Shown in pieces: positions 1 to 8,390 of a stretch of 27,487 bases of DNA. Position numbers and translations under genes: made by a program. Location of the stretch: IMG/VR virus record IMGVR_UViG_3300045258_000106, positions 1 to 27,487 of that record. One strand, written 5' to 3'. The notes beneath the pieces are model-generated. The model was not told where the DNA came from and did no database searches. It saw only the letters and a program-made list of their open reading frames with translations. This stretch comes from a virus. Position 1 is the stretch's first letter; every line of letters begins with the position of its first letter.

Positions 1-133
1 GCACGAGAGTTTCGGTGCACACGATTTTATCGCCGGGCCGGAAGGTGTGGTTGATCACGACCGGCGGCGCCCACGGCGCGATGCCATCGGCGCAGCCCGC
101 GAGACCGAGCGCGAGCAGCGCGGCGGTGCGCAC
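1..133 (-). CDS. Lipoprotein, start only (cut by window edge)
   Basis: Forty-four codons are visible, beginning at a GTG (133-131) and running open to the left edge. The N-terminus has one positive residue, a hydrophobic run and a lipobox ending LGLAGC, so it should be cleaved by signal peptidase II and lipidated on Cys14. The mature part begins ADGIAPWAPPVV. The start lies 4 bases past the stop of the beta-helix gene, so it is the next gene of the late operon. An overlapping ATG (138-136) opens a frame that stops after about 27 codons, which favours the GTG. In phages such small lipoproteins can be outer spanins or lysogenic-conversion proteins; the family cannot be told from this fragment. 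Confidence 0.62.
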   Translation of the reverse strand, partial: MRTAALLALGLAGCADGIAPWAPPVVINHTFRPGDKIVCTETLV

Positions 134-137
134 CGCA

Positions 138-1244
138 TTACAGCCGGCGTCCGGGCGGCCGGCGCACGGTGCCCGTCTCGGCAGTCTGCATGATGCTGAG
201 GATGACGCCTTCGCCGTGCTCGATCTCGCCGCCCTCGTCGCAGTCGCTCACCGTGACGACGCCGCTGCCGATCAGGCTGGCGAGCTTGGGCCAGTTCTCG
301 TCATTGCCTGCGCCGCCGTAGCCCTGGACGCGGCACGAGCGGATGGTGGCGGGGTTGCAGACATAGCCGCGCAGCAGGTTCTTCTGCGGCCCGAACGTCG
401 AGCCCGAACAGTTGCGCAGATAGATGCGGTTCTCGAAGTAGATGCCGTCGCCGGCATTGTTCTCGAAGCCGCAGTCGCTGACCGTTTCGCAGCCGCAGCG
501 CGTGAGCAGGCCGACATCCTTGTTGCTGCAAAAGTAGAGGCCGGACAGCCGGACATCGGGCGGGCCATCGTACTGATCCATCATGATGCCGGGGCCGCCG
601 TTCTGCCGGTGCGTGCCGCCGAACAGGCGCAGCGCCGACACCATGCCCTGGTTGCCCGATGGCCCGGCGTTGCGGAAAATCAGCCCGGCGCCTTTGCAGT
701 CCATCGTGCCGACGCTGTAGAGGTTGCCTTCGAAGATCGAGCCGACCGTCTGCATCCCGGCTTCGCCGCCGATGTACTCGAACCACAGATCGCGCCACAG
801 CGGATTGACGAGCCAGCGGTCGTTGAACGGCACCTCAACGATGACACCGCCTTCCTCGTCGCCGTTGCCTAGCATCGAGAAGTTGGCCAGCACCATCGAG
901 CGCGAGCACGTGCTGACTGGCGTCTGGTCGTCCATGTAGAAGCGCAGGACCGGCGCGCCCTTGACGTGGGAGGTGATGCGATAGCCGTGCCCGTCAAGGC
1001 CGTGCCAGCCGGTGTGGCTCCTGTCCATGCGGATGGCGACCGTCGCGTCGAGCGCAACGTCGGCATTGAGGTGCAGCACACGGCCCTCGTCGTAGGCCGC
1101 CTGCAACGCCGCCTGGAAGTCGCTGTCGCACCGGCCGGCGCGCGGCGGCGACTGACGTCGGTATTCGCCCAGCTTGCGGCGCTGCTCGGCGTACTCGAGA
1201 TCGCGGCGCTCGATGAGGTCGCGGCGCTCCCGGTCGGAGATCAT
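138..1244 (-). CDS. Beta-helix (pectate-lyase-like) protein, probable tailspike
   Basis: 368 residues. The first ~30 are charged and helical (ISDRERRDLIERRDLEYAEQ). Residues ~43-100 look like the entry of a pectate-lyase-3 type right-handed beta-helix: a helix FQAALQAAYDEG, a short strand (RVLHLN), then a G-rich turn before TSHVKGAPVLRF. The rest is a succession of short strands with N/G/C turns (for example CETVSDCGFENNAGDGIYF), typical of parallel beta-helices. No catalytic residues can be assigned. Placed after the tail-tip genes, it probably is a spike or polysaccharide-binding/degrading protein. The frame is open up to 1451, but ATG 1244 follows the upstream stop by a few bases and avoids overlap with the membrane protein gene. 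Fold is a confident guess, role is inference. Confidence 0.7.
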   Translation of the reverse strand: MISDRERRDLIERRDLEYAEQRRKLGEYRRQSPPRAGRCDSDFQAALQAAYDEGRVLHLNADVALDATVAIRMDRSHTGWHGLDGHGYRITSHVKGAPVLRFYMDDQTPVSTCSRSMVLANFSMLGNGDEEGGVIVEVPFNDRWLVNPLWRDLWFEYIGGEAGMQTVGSIFEGNLYSVGTMDCKGAGLIFRNAGPSGNQGMVSALRLFGGTHRQNGGPGIMMDQYDGPPDVRLSGLYFCSNKDVGLLTRCGCETVSDCGFENNAGDGIYFENRIYLRNCSGSTFGPQKNLLRGYVCNPATIRSCRVQGYGGAGNDENWPKLASLIGSGVVTVSDCDEGGEIEHGEGVILSIMQTAETGTVRRPPGRRL

Positions 1245-1249
1245 GTCGC

Positions 1250-1417
1250 TCACCGGAGCGGCGGCCCGAAGACCTGCCAGCCCAACAGCCCAAAGAGCAG
1301 GAACGGGATGAGCGCGATGCCGAGCACGCCGTAAGTACCAAGCAGCGCGAAGTGCCACGCGATGCCGACCACGAGCCAGATAATCATCAGGACCCAGAAC
1401 GCGAGACCTCGTGTCAT
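1250..1417 (-). CDS. Small two-helix membrane protein
   Basis: 55 residues. Start ATG 1417 is set by a perfect AGGAGG about 7 bases upstream; an in-frame ATG at 1465 has no comparable site. Two hydrophobic segments are visible, roughly residues 5-25 (LAFWVLMIIWLVVGIAWHFAL) and 28-48, followed by a short polar tail ending FGPPLR. It is probably an inner-membrane protein. Two-TM proteins of this size can be holins, superinfection-exclusion proteins or simply unknown phage membrane proteins. Its position between a wHTH gene and the beta-helix gene, near a lipoprotein, would fit a lysis or exclusion role but nothing in the sequence proves it. Confidence 0.68.
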   Translation of the reverse strand: MTRGLAFWVLMIIWLVVGIAWHFALLGTYGVLGIALIPFLLFGLLGWQVFGPPLR

Positions 1418-1444
1418 TGGTCGATCCTCCTGTAGAGTGCACGC

Positions 1445-1813
1445 ATGACAACTCCCAACCAGCAACGCGTCGTTCGATCGGTCGGCAGCGACGAGGCCGA
1501 ACTAATCGGCCGCCAGTTGATGCTCGATGTCCTAGACGAGATGAACGGCCAGGCCGACCATTGGGTGCTCGTGGCGTCGGCGCAGCGGCGCATCCGTATC
1601 CCAGGCGGCCAGATCACGCCGGCCATCGCCGCCGTCATGGCGCGCGGCTGGCTCGAAACCGACACCACGTTCCACGGCGTGCGCCGCGTGCGGCTCACCG
1701 CCGAAGGGCGGGCGCTGTTCGGCAACTATGCGCGGATGCACGTCGTCGAGCGGTCGAGGATTGGCCCACGAGGCGTGCGGCGGCGGCTGCCCTCGCGTTC
1801 TCTCAGCGTTTGA
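1445..1813 (+). CDS. Probable winged-helix DNA-binding protein, opposite strand
   Basis: 122 residues, read against the late operon. The core (about residues 20-95) alternates helices and ends in VRRVRLTAEGRALF, the strand-helix pattern seen in winged-helix regulators, after a helix pair QITPAIAAVMARGWLE that could be the recognition element. The last ~15 residues are Arg-rich and low complexity. The start is only 27 bases from the start of the divergent membrane-protein gene, and the 3' end overlaps the end of the collar-protein gene by 11 bases (convergent). The ribosome site is weak. It looks like a moron with its own regulation. The fold is a pattern-level call; a shadow ORF is less likely given the sensible protein composition. 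Confidence 0.6.
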   Translation: MTTPNQQRVVRSVGSDEAELIGRQLMLDVLDEMNGQADHWVLVASAQRRIRIPGGQITPAIAAVMARGWLETDTTFHGVRRVRLTAEGRALFGNYARMHVVERSRIGPRGVRRRLPSRSLSV

Positions 1814-2585
1814 TGATCTTTGTGGTGATGATGGTTGGCTGTGTGTTCTGATGCGCTGTGCCGCCGCCCGCTGATCCGGTGTTTGCTGGGGCAGACATGC
1901 CTCCGGTCGAAGCGACATAGCCAACGTAATTTCCGCCGGCCACCGTCGTCTCGTAAGTGGTGCCGCCGGTCGTCAGGAACGACACCGTCGCTGGCGGGAC
2001 GTGGACGTGGTCGGTCATGGCATGGACGTGCGCAGGAAGGTCGCCGGTGGCCAGCGCATATTTGTCGACGCCGCCGGTCGCCCCCATGGCGTTGGCTATC
2101 GTCGTCAGGCGGCCCTGGCCGCCGTCGAGCATCGCCGTGACGCGGCCCCGGCAGTCGGGCAGTGCGAAGGTTGTACTGCCATCGCCCGAGCCGTAGGCGG
2201 TGCTGATGGCGGCGAACAGCAGGGCGTCGGTCGTGCGGCTCTTGAGCGAGCCGTCGCACAGATAGAAACCGGGCGGCGCAACGAGGCCGCCATAGTCCCA
2301 CATCACGCCGGCCGGGATGCCGCTGTTCCATGTCACCGCGCCGGTCGTCGTGTCGTAGGAGAACAGCGCCTTATCACCGACAGTCGCACCCATGTAGATG
2401 TTGACGACCCAGTTTGAAGCGCCCGCGCTATCGTTGACCCACATCATGCCGGGCACGGCATAGGTCGGCCGCGCCGCGCCGCGATGCATCGAATGCAGCG
2501 CATCGCGCCACTGGTTCAAGCTGTCGGCCAGTTGCACCCCGTCGACGACATACGGGTCCAGTGTGCCGAAATTGAATTGGCTCAT
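1803..2585 (-). CDS. Phage tail collar-domain protein (fibre/baseplate)
   Basis: 260 residues. The middle carries the tail-collar signature: GLVAPPGFYLCDGS (about 100-113), then GDGSTTFALPDCRGRV (about 135-150), and the C-terminus ends with HQNTQPTIITTKIIKR, the usual end of collar-domain fibres. His-rich PAHVHAMTDHVHVPPA (about 185-200) resembles the metal-binding HxH loops of T4 gp12-like fibres. N-terminal 1-95 is a conserved attachment part with GMMWVNDSAGASNWVV. It should form a short trimeric tail fibre touching the host. It follows the J homologue, where lambdoid phages place their fibre genes. Confidence 0.88.
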   Translation of the reverse strand: MSQFNFGTLDPYVVDGVQLADSLNQWRDALHSMHRGAARPTYAVPGMMWVNDSAGASNWVVNIYMGATVGDKALFSYDTTTGAVTWNSGIPAGVMWDYGGLVAPPGFYLCDGSLKSRTTDALLFAAISTAYGSGDGSTTFALPDCRGRVTAMLDGGQGRLTTIANAMGATGGVDKYALATGDLPAHVHAMTDHVHVPPATVSFLTTGGTTYETTVAGGNYVGYVASTGGMSAPANTGSAGGGTAHQNTQPTIITTKIIKR

Positions 2586-2629
2586 GCGTTTGGCCCCCGT
2601 GAAGCCCGATGTTTCTGGAAGAGGAAGTG

Positions 2630-5600
2630 CTAGGCGTGCCCGCCGTAGCCCTGGACGAAGTAGTCGACGCTGCCGCCCGCCGTGGCCGTGCCGCTCGAGT
2701 TGCGGTGTTCCAGCTTGAAGTGCGTGCGGTCGCTCTCGGTGATGACGATGGTGCCGCCCGGCGAGAGCGACTGCCGCGCGGTGATCTGCACCGTCGGCGT
2801 CGCAACGAACGGCGAGACGTAGGTCACGACAAGATGCCCGGTGCCGTCGAGCACCTGGTCGCTGCCCTGCACGTTACGGAGCGGCAACTCCACCACCACG
2901 CGCGCTTCGTGGGTGCGCAATGTCGTCTGCAGGTCATAGAGCGCGCCGACCATGCGCCACTCGAACTTCTGCGCGGTGATGACGGTCGACTTCAGCGGAA
3001 ACCAGTCGAGCCACGTCGACCCATCCACCGAAACGCGCGCCTCGATATGGGCATCCCAGGCAGCAGACGTTCCGATAGCGAGCGGAACCGCAATCGCCAG
3101 CGGTATCCAAGTCGACATCATGTTGATTGCCGTCGTGCCGGCTTGCGCCAGCGGGTCTTGCGAGGCAATCGGCACCCAGTCGGCCATGAAGACGTTGGCG
3201 ATGAAGCTGCCATAGCCTTCGACGTAGGCGCTCATTGTCGCCAGCGTGTAGCCGCCCGGCCCGAGGTCCAGGCCCTTGAACACACGGCTGAGCGTCACTT
3301 GCTTCAGGGGCGACGGATCAACCGGCACGACGTAGCCGCCGCCGCCGCTAACGACGGCCGAAGCGACGGTAGTGCTGCCGCTTTCCCTGACGATGGTCAC
3401 GCCGTAGGTGTCGTCTGGCGCGGCGAGTGTCAGCACGTCGGCGGCGCGGGTGACATCGGCGCTCGTGGTGACGATAGGCGAGCCCATTGTCGGCGCTTGC
3501 ACGAGCTGCGGCAGTCCGATGCGCACGGTCACGTCCGCAGCAAGTCCACTAAAGGCGTGGAAATGAACCTGCTGGGTCACAAAGGCCGTCGCGGCATTGT
3601 TAAGGGTGCGCGTCAGGACTTTTTGCTGCGTCTTGAGCGCCGCCCCGGTCAACGGCAGGCTGACCGATTGAGTAAACACAAGCTGGCCGCCAACGTTGTT
3701 TTGCTCGACCACGAATTGCTGAAAGTTGATGTTGGTCAGGCTGCCGCCGACCAGCCGCATGTAAACCGATGCGGTCCAGACTTGGCCGGACAAGGCGGCA
3801 GCGTGCGTTGACGTGTCGAAAATGTGAACCTTGGTATCGTTGGCGGAAGGCGTGCCAAAGTAACGAATGTCGATATAGGGGATGCCGTCCTCGGTGCCGG
3901 TGCCAACAATCGTCCGGGTCACGTTGTTGGTTGTGGTGCCTATTGACCAGTTCGTCGGCGGGGTGCCGGGCGTGCCCGCGACCGCGCCGCCTGCCGAGGC
4001 ATTGCGGATCGAATTGGTCCGCGCCGGCTCGTTGAGCAGGCCGCGCAGCGCCCCCGTGGTCGGGCTGTAGTCGAAGCGGGCCACGTTGGTCGCCGCGCTC
4101 GCGAGCGCGGGCGTGCTGTTGAAAGACCAGCCGGTCGATGCGCGCGTAAGCGTTGCGCCAGCGGGCAGCGAAGCCCCGGTGAAGTCGTAGGCCACGTCGG
4201 GTATGTGCGAGCCGAAATTATAAACGCCGACTCTTGTGGGTGTCTGGTTGAGCGTGAGGCCACGGTCGCCGGGAAAGACGCCGGGCGGTATGACTTCGGG
4301 CACTAGCGGTGGCGGCATCCATAGTTCGTCGACGTTGTGATGCCACACGGCGCCAAGGTCGCCGGCCCACGCGGGCTCCTCGTGCCAGTCGAGGATGATG
4401 GTGCGTTCGGTCTGCTGGGGCTCGACCTCGATCTCGATCCAGTCGTCGCTCTCCTGCCCCAGGCTGTCGATGGCCTTGAGCAAATAGGTGCCATACCGGA
4501 TCGGCGTGTTGACCTGCGTGGTGTTGCGGTCGACCTGGGCAATCGAGGTGGTTGCGCGGCTCCATTCCGCGCCGCCGATGATGCCGGTGAACTTTATCCA
4601 GTAAAACACCACGTCGATTTCGCCGGTCGGCGTCCACAGCAGCGTGACCATGTTGCCGCCCTGCGGCGTGGCATAGAACCCGGTCGGGCACAGCGGCTTC
4701 GCGGACAGGCCGATAGGCACGAACGTCAGGCCGACCGGCGCCGAGTAGCGGCCCAGGCTGTCGAACGCCCGCAACCGCACCGTCCATTGCCCTTGGCGCA
4801 TGGCGGGCACTTCCTGCGTAATGCCCGCGATTGTGGTGAACGACCGATAGTCGCCGTTGGGGCCGCTCAATTCCATCTGGTAGCGCGTCACGCGCGGATC
4901 AGGCGATGCGGTCCACGAGATAATGACGGCGAATTGCGGCCGACCCGCACCGTCGAGATAGATGAACTCGGTGAAGCTGATATCGGACGGAGGGTAGATT
5001 GGGCCGGTCGGGATCAGGGAATGCGGCGGCTCGGGAATGTACCAGCCGTAATCAACGTAAGTGTATTTGTTGATGTCCCATTGCGTGGCGAGTACTTGGT
5101 ATTTTCCGCCGCCCGCGTCGGTCACGACAGCGACGCGCCAGTAGGTCGGCGCGATCTCGGTATTGGTGAGCAGCCACATCGTGCCCGCGTCGGCTCCGAC
5201 GGGTTTGCTGCTGACGCGGAACTGGGTGTCGGTTACCGCCGCGACGATGGTGGCGGCATAGAGACCGGGGTTCTGCCCTTCCGCCGCCGAGCCAAGCTGA
5301 AAATAAATCGTCCATCCGCCCATGTATTCCAGTGGATGCGGCGTCTTATCGAGCGTGATGGTATCGACCCCGGCATCGTGCAGCAGGCGGCCCGCGAGCC
5401 GTGCCCCGGCGCGGCTGGGATCGTTGATCGCGATCATTTCGCCCGGCCGGATGTTGGCGTTTTCGAGGCCGGTCTGAAACGACACCACCTCGGTCTCGTA
5501 CTGAGACGTGTAAATGAAATATCGGCCAAACCGGATGGCTTGCCCTCGGTTGGTGCAGCCGAAGGCCGATATCTGGGTTTCTTTGTAGCCCTGCTCCGCG

Positions 5601-6949
5601 ACGAGCTTCGCATCCTGCACCAGTTCAACCGCAGGCTTGTAGGCATCATCCGGGTCGTTCCAAGTAATGGCGGCGGCGGTAAAGCGCGAGCGGTAGTCGG
5701 TGCCGGTGTATTCGAAGATGCCATTAGCCACGTCGGCCGGGCCGAACAGGCGCGTGGCGCTGAGACCGCCGCGATCCTGCACGCAGAACACGGTGCCGTT
5801 GGCAAAAAACAACGTGGCACACATCGACGAGGCGACGGCCGTGAGCACCTGCCACGCATCCTGGCGCGTGTTGATGACGCAATTGCACGTCCAGCGCGGT
5901 TGCGTGCCGCCCTTGCCATCGGGCACGGCGCTGTCGTTGTAGAACGCCGCCTCGTACAGCGACCACTTGTCGATGGCGTTGATGTCGAGGTAGCGGCCGA
6001 GGCCCCAGCGTTCGTTGGTGAGCAGGCCGTAAAGTATCCACGCCGGGTTGTTGGTCCACGCGATCTTGAAGCTGCCGTCCCACGGGCCGTAATAGGCGTG
6101 ATAGACGGGGTCGTAGTTGGTCGGCACCGGCAGCCGGATGCCGTTGATCAGATAGGCGCGCTGCGGAATGTTGGGAAAGTCTTCAGCGTCGATGGTGGCG
6201 GCAAAGATCGCGGTGTCGTCATATGAAATCTGGCCATCCTGAATTTCAGTAAGGCTCGACCAATAGAAAGTGTTCGCCTCGCCCTGGACGGCCGGCTGCT
6301 GGATGCGCGTCACCCGGACGTCGATGCTGGTCGTCGCCTGATAGGCGAACTGGAGACGAAACGACCTCTCGTAGGGCGACATCGTCTTGCCGTAGACCTG
6401 CTCGGCATAACCATAAATCCAGCCGCCGCCGTCGATCTGATAGTCGATCTCGTAAGCGGCTCCCGTGCCGTTGATGTCGCCGTCGCTCTCGGTCATGTAC
6501 ATTTGCGGCCAGCGCAGCGTGACGCGCACCGCCGAGAGGTCGGAGGAACTGAGCCGGCGCACGATGGGGAGATAGGGCGTGCACTCCACGCCGACCACGA
6601 TCTCGGCCTCGGCCATCGCAAAGCCGGGCACGGGTGACTGATCCGGCGTGCCCGAAGCCATAAATGCTTGAGCGATGCGGAAATTGTAGCCGCCAGGAGT
6701 GTAGACCGGCGTGCCGTCGAGAATGACGCCTGACCAGAAACTTTCGGCGGTCACATTGTCGGCCGTGGCGATGCCGTCAATGACGCCCTCGGAAAGCACT
6801 TCCAGAATACGCGCGAAGGCGATGCTTTTCAGCGTGTTGGGATACTCGACCGGCTTGTAGGGTTGCGCGCCGCCGCCGCCGCCTTTGCCGCCCTTGCGGG
6901 CGATGCGTCGGCCCTCGGGCAACTCGGAGAACCGGAAACCGTCTGTCAT
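2630..6949 (-). CDS. J: Tail tip attachment (host specificity) protein J-like
   Basis: 1439 residues, longer than lambda J (about 1130). The N-terminus after a Gly-rich tail (KGGKGGGGGAQPYKP) has the J-type motif VLSEGVIDGI...FWSGVILDGTPV (about 51-82), followed by the baseplate-hub-like region to about 640 (NPAWILYGLLTNERWGLGRY at ~301-320). Two fibronectin-III-like domains follow (~655-745 and ~752-845). Residues ~918-1215 are a separate beta-rich module: it begins DVAYDFTGASLPAGATLTRAS, contains LLNEPARTNSI and ends SADVTRAADVLTL, a pattern found in phage spike/fibre carbohydrate-binding-like modules. The C-terminus ends FVQGYGGHA. Start overlaps the stop of the I homologue (ATGA). Determines receptor binding at the tail tip. 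Confidence 0.92.
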   Translation of the reverse strand: MTDGFRFSELPEGRRIARKGGKGGGGGAQPYKPVEYPNTLKSIAFARILEVLSEGVIDGIATADNVTAESFWSGVILDGTPVYTPGGYNFRIAQAFMASGTPDQSPVPGFAMAEAEIVVGVECTPYLPIVRRLSSSDLSAVRVTLRWPQMYMTESDGDINGTGAAYEIDYQIDGGGWIYGYAEQVYGKTMSPYERSFRLQFAYQATTSIDVRVTRIQQPAVQGEANTFYWSSLTEIQDGQISYDDTAIFAATIDAEDFPNIPQRAYLINGIRLPVPTNYDPVYHAYYGPWDGSFKIAWTNNPAWILYGLLTNERWGLGRYLDINAIDKWSLYEAAFYNDSAVPDGKGGTQPRWTCNCVINTRQDAWQVLTAVASSMCATLFFANGTVFCVQDRGGLSATRLFGPADVANGIFEYTGTDYRSRFTAAAITWNDPDDAYKPAVELVQDAKLVAEQGYKETQISAFGCTNRGQAIRFGRYFIYTSQYETEVVSFQTGLENANIRPGEMIAINDPSRAGARLAGRLLHDAGVDTITLDKTPHPLEYMGGWTIYFQLGSAAEGQNPGLYAATIVAAVTDTQFRVSSKPVGADAGTMWLLTNTEIAPTYWRVAVVTDAGGGKYQVLATQWDINKYTYVDYGWYIPEPPHSLIPTGPIYPPSDISFTEFIYLDGAGRPQFAVIISWTASPDPRVTRYQMELSGPNGDYRSFTTIAGITQEVPAMRQGQWTVRLRAFDSLGRYSAPVGLTFVPIGLSAKPLCPTGFYATPQGGNMVTLLWTPTGEIDVVFYWIKFTGIIGGAEWSRATTSIAQVDRNTTQVNTPIRYGTYLLKAIDSLGQESDDWIEIEVEPQQTERTIILDWHEEPAWAGDLGAVWHHNVDELWMPPPLVPEVIPPGVFPGDRGLTLNQTPTRVGVYNFGSHIPDVAYDFTGASLPAGATLTRASTGWSFNSTPALASAATNVARFDYSPTTGALRGLLNEPARTNSIRNASAGGAVAGTPGTPPTNWSIGTTTNNVTRTIVGTGTEDGIPYIDIRYFGTPSANDTKVHIFDTSTHAAALSGQVWTASVYMRLVGGSLTNINFQQFVVEQNNVGGQLVFTQSVSLPLTGAALKTQQKVLTRTLNNAATAFVTQQVHFHAFSGLAADVTVRIGLPQLVQAPTMGSPIVTTSADVTRAADVLTLAAPDDTYGVTIVRESGSTTVASAVVSGGGGYVVPVDPSPLKQVTLSRVFKGLDLGPGGYTLATMSAYVEGYGSFIANVFMADWVPIASQDPLAQAGTTAINMMSTWIPLAIAVPLAIGTSAAWDAHIEARVSVDGSTWLDWFPLKSTVITAQKFEWRMVGALYDLQTTLRTHEARVVVELPLRNVQGSDQVLDGTGHLVVTYVSPFVATPTVQITARQSLSPGGTIVITESDRTHFKLEHRNSSGTATAGGSVDYFVQGYGGHA

Positions 6950-7599
6950 CCCGGTATCTGCTCGGTGCTGAGCGAGCCCGAGACCACCACCGAGCCAACG
7001 AGATGCCTGCCGAACACCAGCGGCACCGGGCCGCCCTGCTGGGTGTTGTTGACCACGCCGTTGAAAAAGAACGACGGCCGGTCGTCGGGCCGCGCCTGAT
7101 CGGTGGCTTGCCCTTGCGCTGCCGGGTTGGGCGTCAGCAGGCCGACGATGCCGGAAGTCACCAAACTGAGACCGACCAACGCCACGGTGCCGTAGCTCAG
7201 ACCCAAGGTCGCCGTCGAGCTTCCCGCCAGCGCCGCACTGAAGCCGGCAATGCCGGGGGCGGTCGCCGCGCCATAGGTCAAGACGCTGGCAACGGCGATC
7301 AGGATGACGCCGACGACGACGATGCCGATCTCCGCAATATCATCGCCGCGCGGGGCGGTCGCCGGCACGATGTGGAGCGCCTGGCCGCCCATGTTCATGT
7401 TGAGATGTTCGCCGCCGACGCCGTTGCGAATGTGCGGCGAGCCGACGATGACGCGCCAGCGGCCCTTGCGAAACACATCGCGCAGCGGCGGGCACAGCAT
7501 GATCAGCGCGCGCACGGCTTCGCCGGGCGAGGCGACCTCGAGCCGCCAGCGCCGGCCGTGCGTGCGGCCGGGTGCGCCGTGGAGAAAAATATCGCGCAT
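6946..7599 (-). CDS. I: Tail assembly protein I-like
   Basis: 217 residues, close to lambda gpI (223). The N-terminal half is a ubiquitin-like part, the middle has two hydrophobic helices (about 92-112 and 118-160: IGIVVVGVILIAVASVLTYG, then an AALAG/ALVGLSLV stretch), and the C-terminus carries the family signature FFFNGVVNNTQQGGPVPLVFG. GpI is needed for tail-tip assembly but is not kept in the virion in lambda. It sits between the K and J homologues as in lambda, with coupled starts and stops on both sides (overlap with K at 7599, ATGA with J). Confidence 0.9.
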   Translation of the reverse strand: MRDIFLHGAPGRTHGRRWRLEVASPGEAVRALIMLCPPLRDVFRKGRWRVIVGSPHIRNGVGGEHLNMNMGGQALHIVPATAPRGDDIAEIGIVVVGVILIAVASVLTYGAATAPGIAGFSAALAGSSTATLGLSYGTVALVGLSLVTSGIVGLLTPNPAAQGQATDQARPDDRPSFFFNGVVNNTQQGGPVPLVFGRHLVGSVVVSGSLSTEQIPG

Positions 7600-8378
7600 C
7601 AGCGGACATCCTTATGGCGCAGGGCGAAGCTCACATGGCGCTCGTAGCGCAGCCGCGGCACCATTGCCGACAGGCGCGTGCGGTCGTGAGCGCGCTGACC
7701 GGAGGCGTGATGCATCAGCAGGTGACGGTCGACGACGACGGCGCCGTGCATCGGCATTTCAAAGCGAAAGGCGAACAGCAGCACGTCGCCGGGCTGCGTC
7801 GCTTCCGGGGTTGATATGCGTTCGAAGCCGAGGGCGGTGAAGCCGTCCATGTAGAGGTTTTTATTTTTGCCGTGCGTCCACCATTCCCAGTCGCGCGGCT
7901 GGTCGGGAAAGCCCAGGTCGCCGTGCTTCTCGGTGTACCAGTCGCGCATCAGCGAATAGCAATCGTGGACGCCGTGTCGGAAGGCACGGCCGATCAGCGG
8001 CGCGCGCGGCAGCACGTCACCGAAGGCGAAGAAATCCGGCACCGGCCACGTCGTGATGACGAACGGAATGCCGAGTTGCTGCTGATAGATCATGTCGCTG
8101 GCGCTCGGGCAGGGCAGGCCGTCAGGATGCGAATGGAAGAACACCTCGGCTTCCGACACCGCGACCAAGTCGGCATCGCTCAGCACCACGTCGTCGGTCG
8201 GCGTCGTGCTGCGATTGTCGAGCCGCACATACTGGCCCTCCCACACCATGCCGGCCGCTTCGTTGGGATAGGCTTCGCTGGTGTGAGCGCGAGCGGCGGC
8301 CTGTATCTCGGGCGTCCAGGCGGCCGGCATCGGCACGGCGACCGGCAGCGCCACCGGCATCGGCGCAAGTTGCAGCAT
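7599..8378 (-). CDS. K: Tail tip protein K-like: JAB metalloprotease plus NlpC/P60 peptidase
   Basis: 259 residues with two enzyme domains. Residues ~20-115 are a JAB/MPN domain: Glu40, then the HSHPDG...PSASD motif with His82, His84 and Asp95 as probable zinc ligands. Residues ~130-250 are an NlpC/P60 cysteine peptidase: HGVHDCYSLMRDWY with catalytic Cys140, PGDVLLF, and MHGAVVV with His211. The pair cuts peptidoglycan cross-links during assembly or infection. All expected catalytic residues are present. An N-terminal Pro/Val-rich leader (PMPVALPVAVPMP) precedes the JAB domain. GAGG lies a few bases upstream of the start; 12 bases separate it from the L homologue. Confidence 0.92.
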   Translation of the reverse strand: MLQLAPMPVALPVAVPMPAAWTPEIQAAARAHTSEAYPNEAAGMVWEGQYVRLDNRSTTPTDDVVLSDADLVAVSEAEVFFHSHPDGLPCPSASDMIYQQQLGIPFVITTWPVPDFFAFGDVLPRAPLIGRAFRHGVHDCYSLMRDWYTEKHGDLGFPDQPRDWEWWTHGKNKNLYMDGFTALGFERISTPEATQPGDVLLFAFRFEMPMHGAVVVDRHLLMHHASGQRAHDRTRLSAMVPRLRYERHVSFALRHKDVR

Positions 8379-8390
8379 GTGTAAGCCTCG

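Noticed and set aside
15-872. 285-codon plus-strand frame at the left edge
   Set aside because: Opposite the beta-helix gene; Ala/Val/Asp-rich antisense shadow.
2609-3811. 400-codon plus-strand frame opposite the J C-terminus
   Set aside because: No plausible ribosome site or fold; overlaps well-supported minus-strand coding sequence over its whole length.
4337-6226. 629-codon open frame on the plus strand opposite J
   Set aside because: The minus-strand J frame is clearly coding; the plus frame is Arg/Gly/Val/Ala-rich without domains, a typical antisense shadow in high-G+C DNA.
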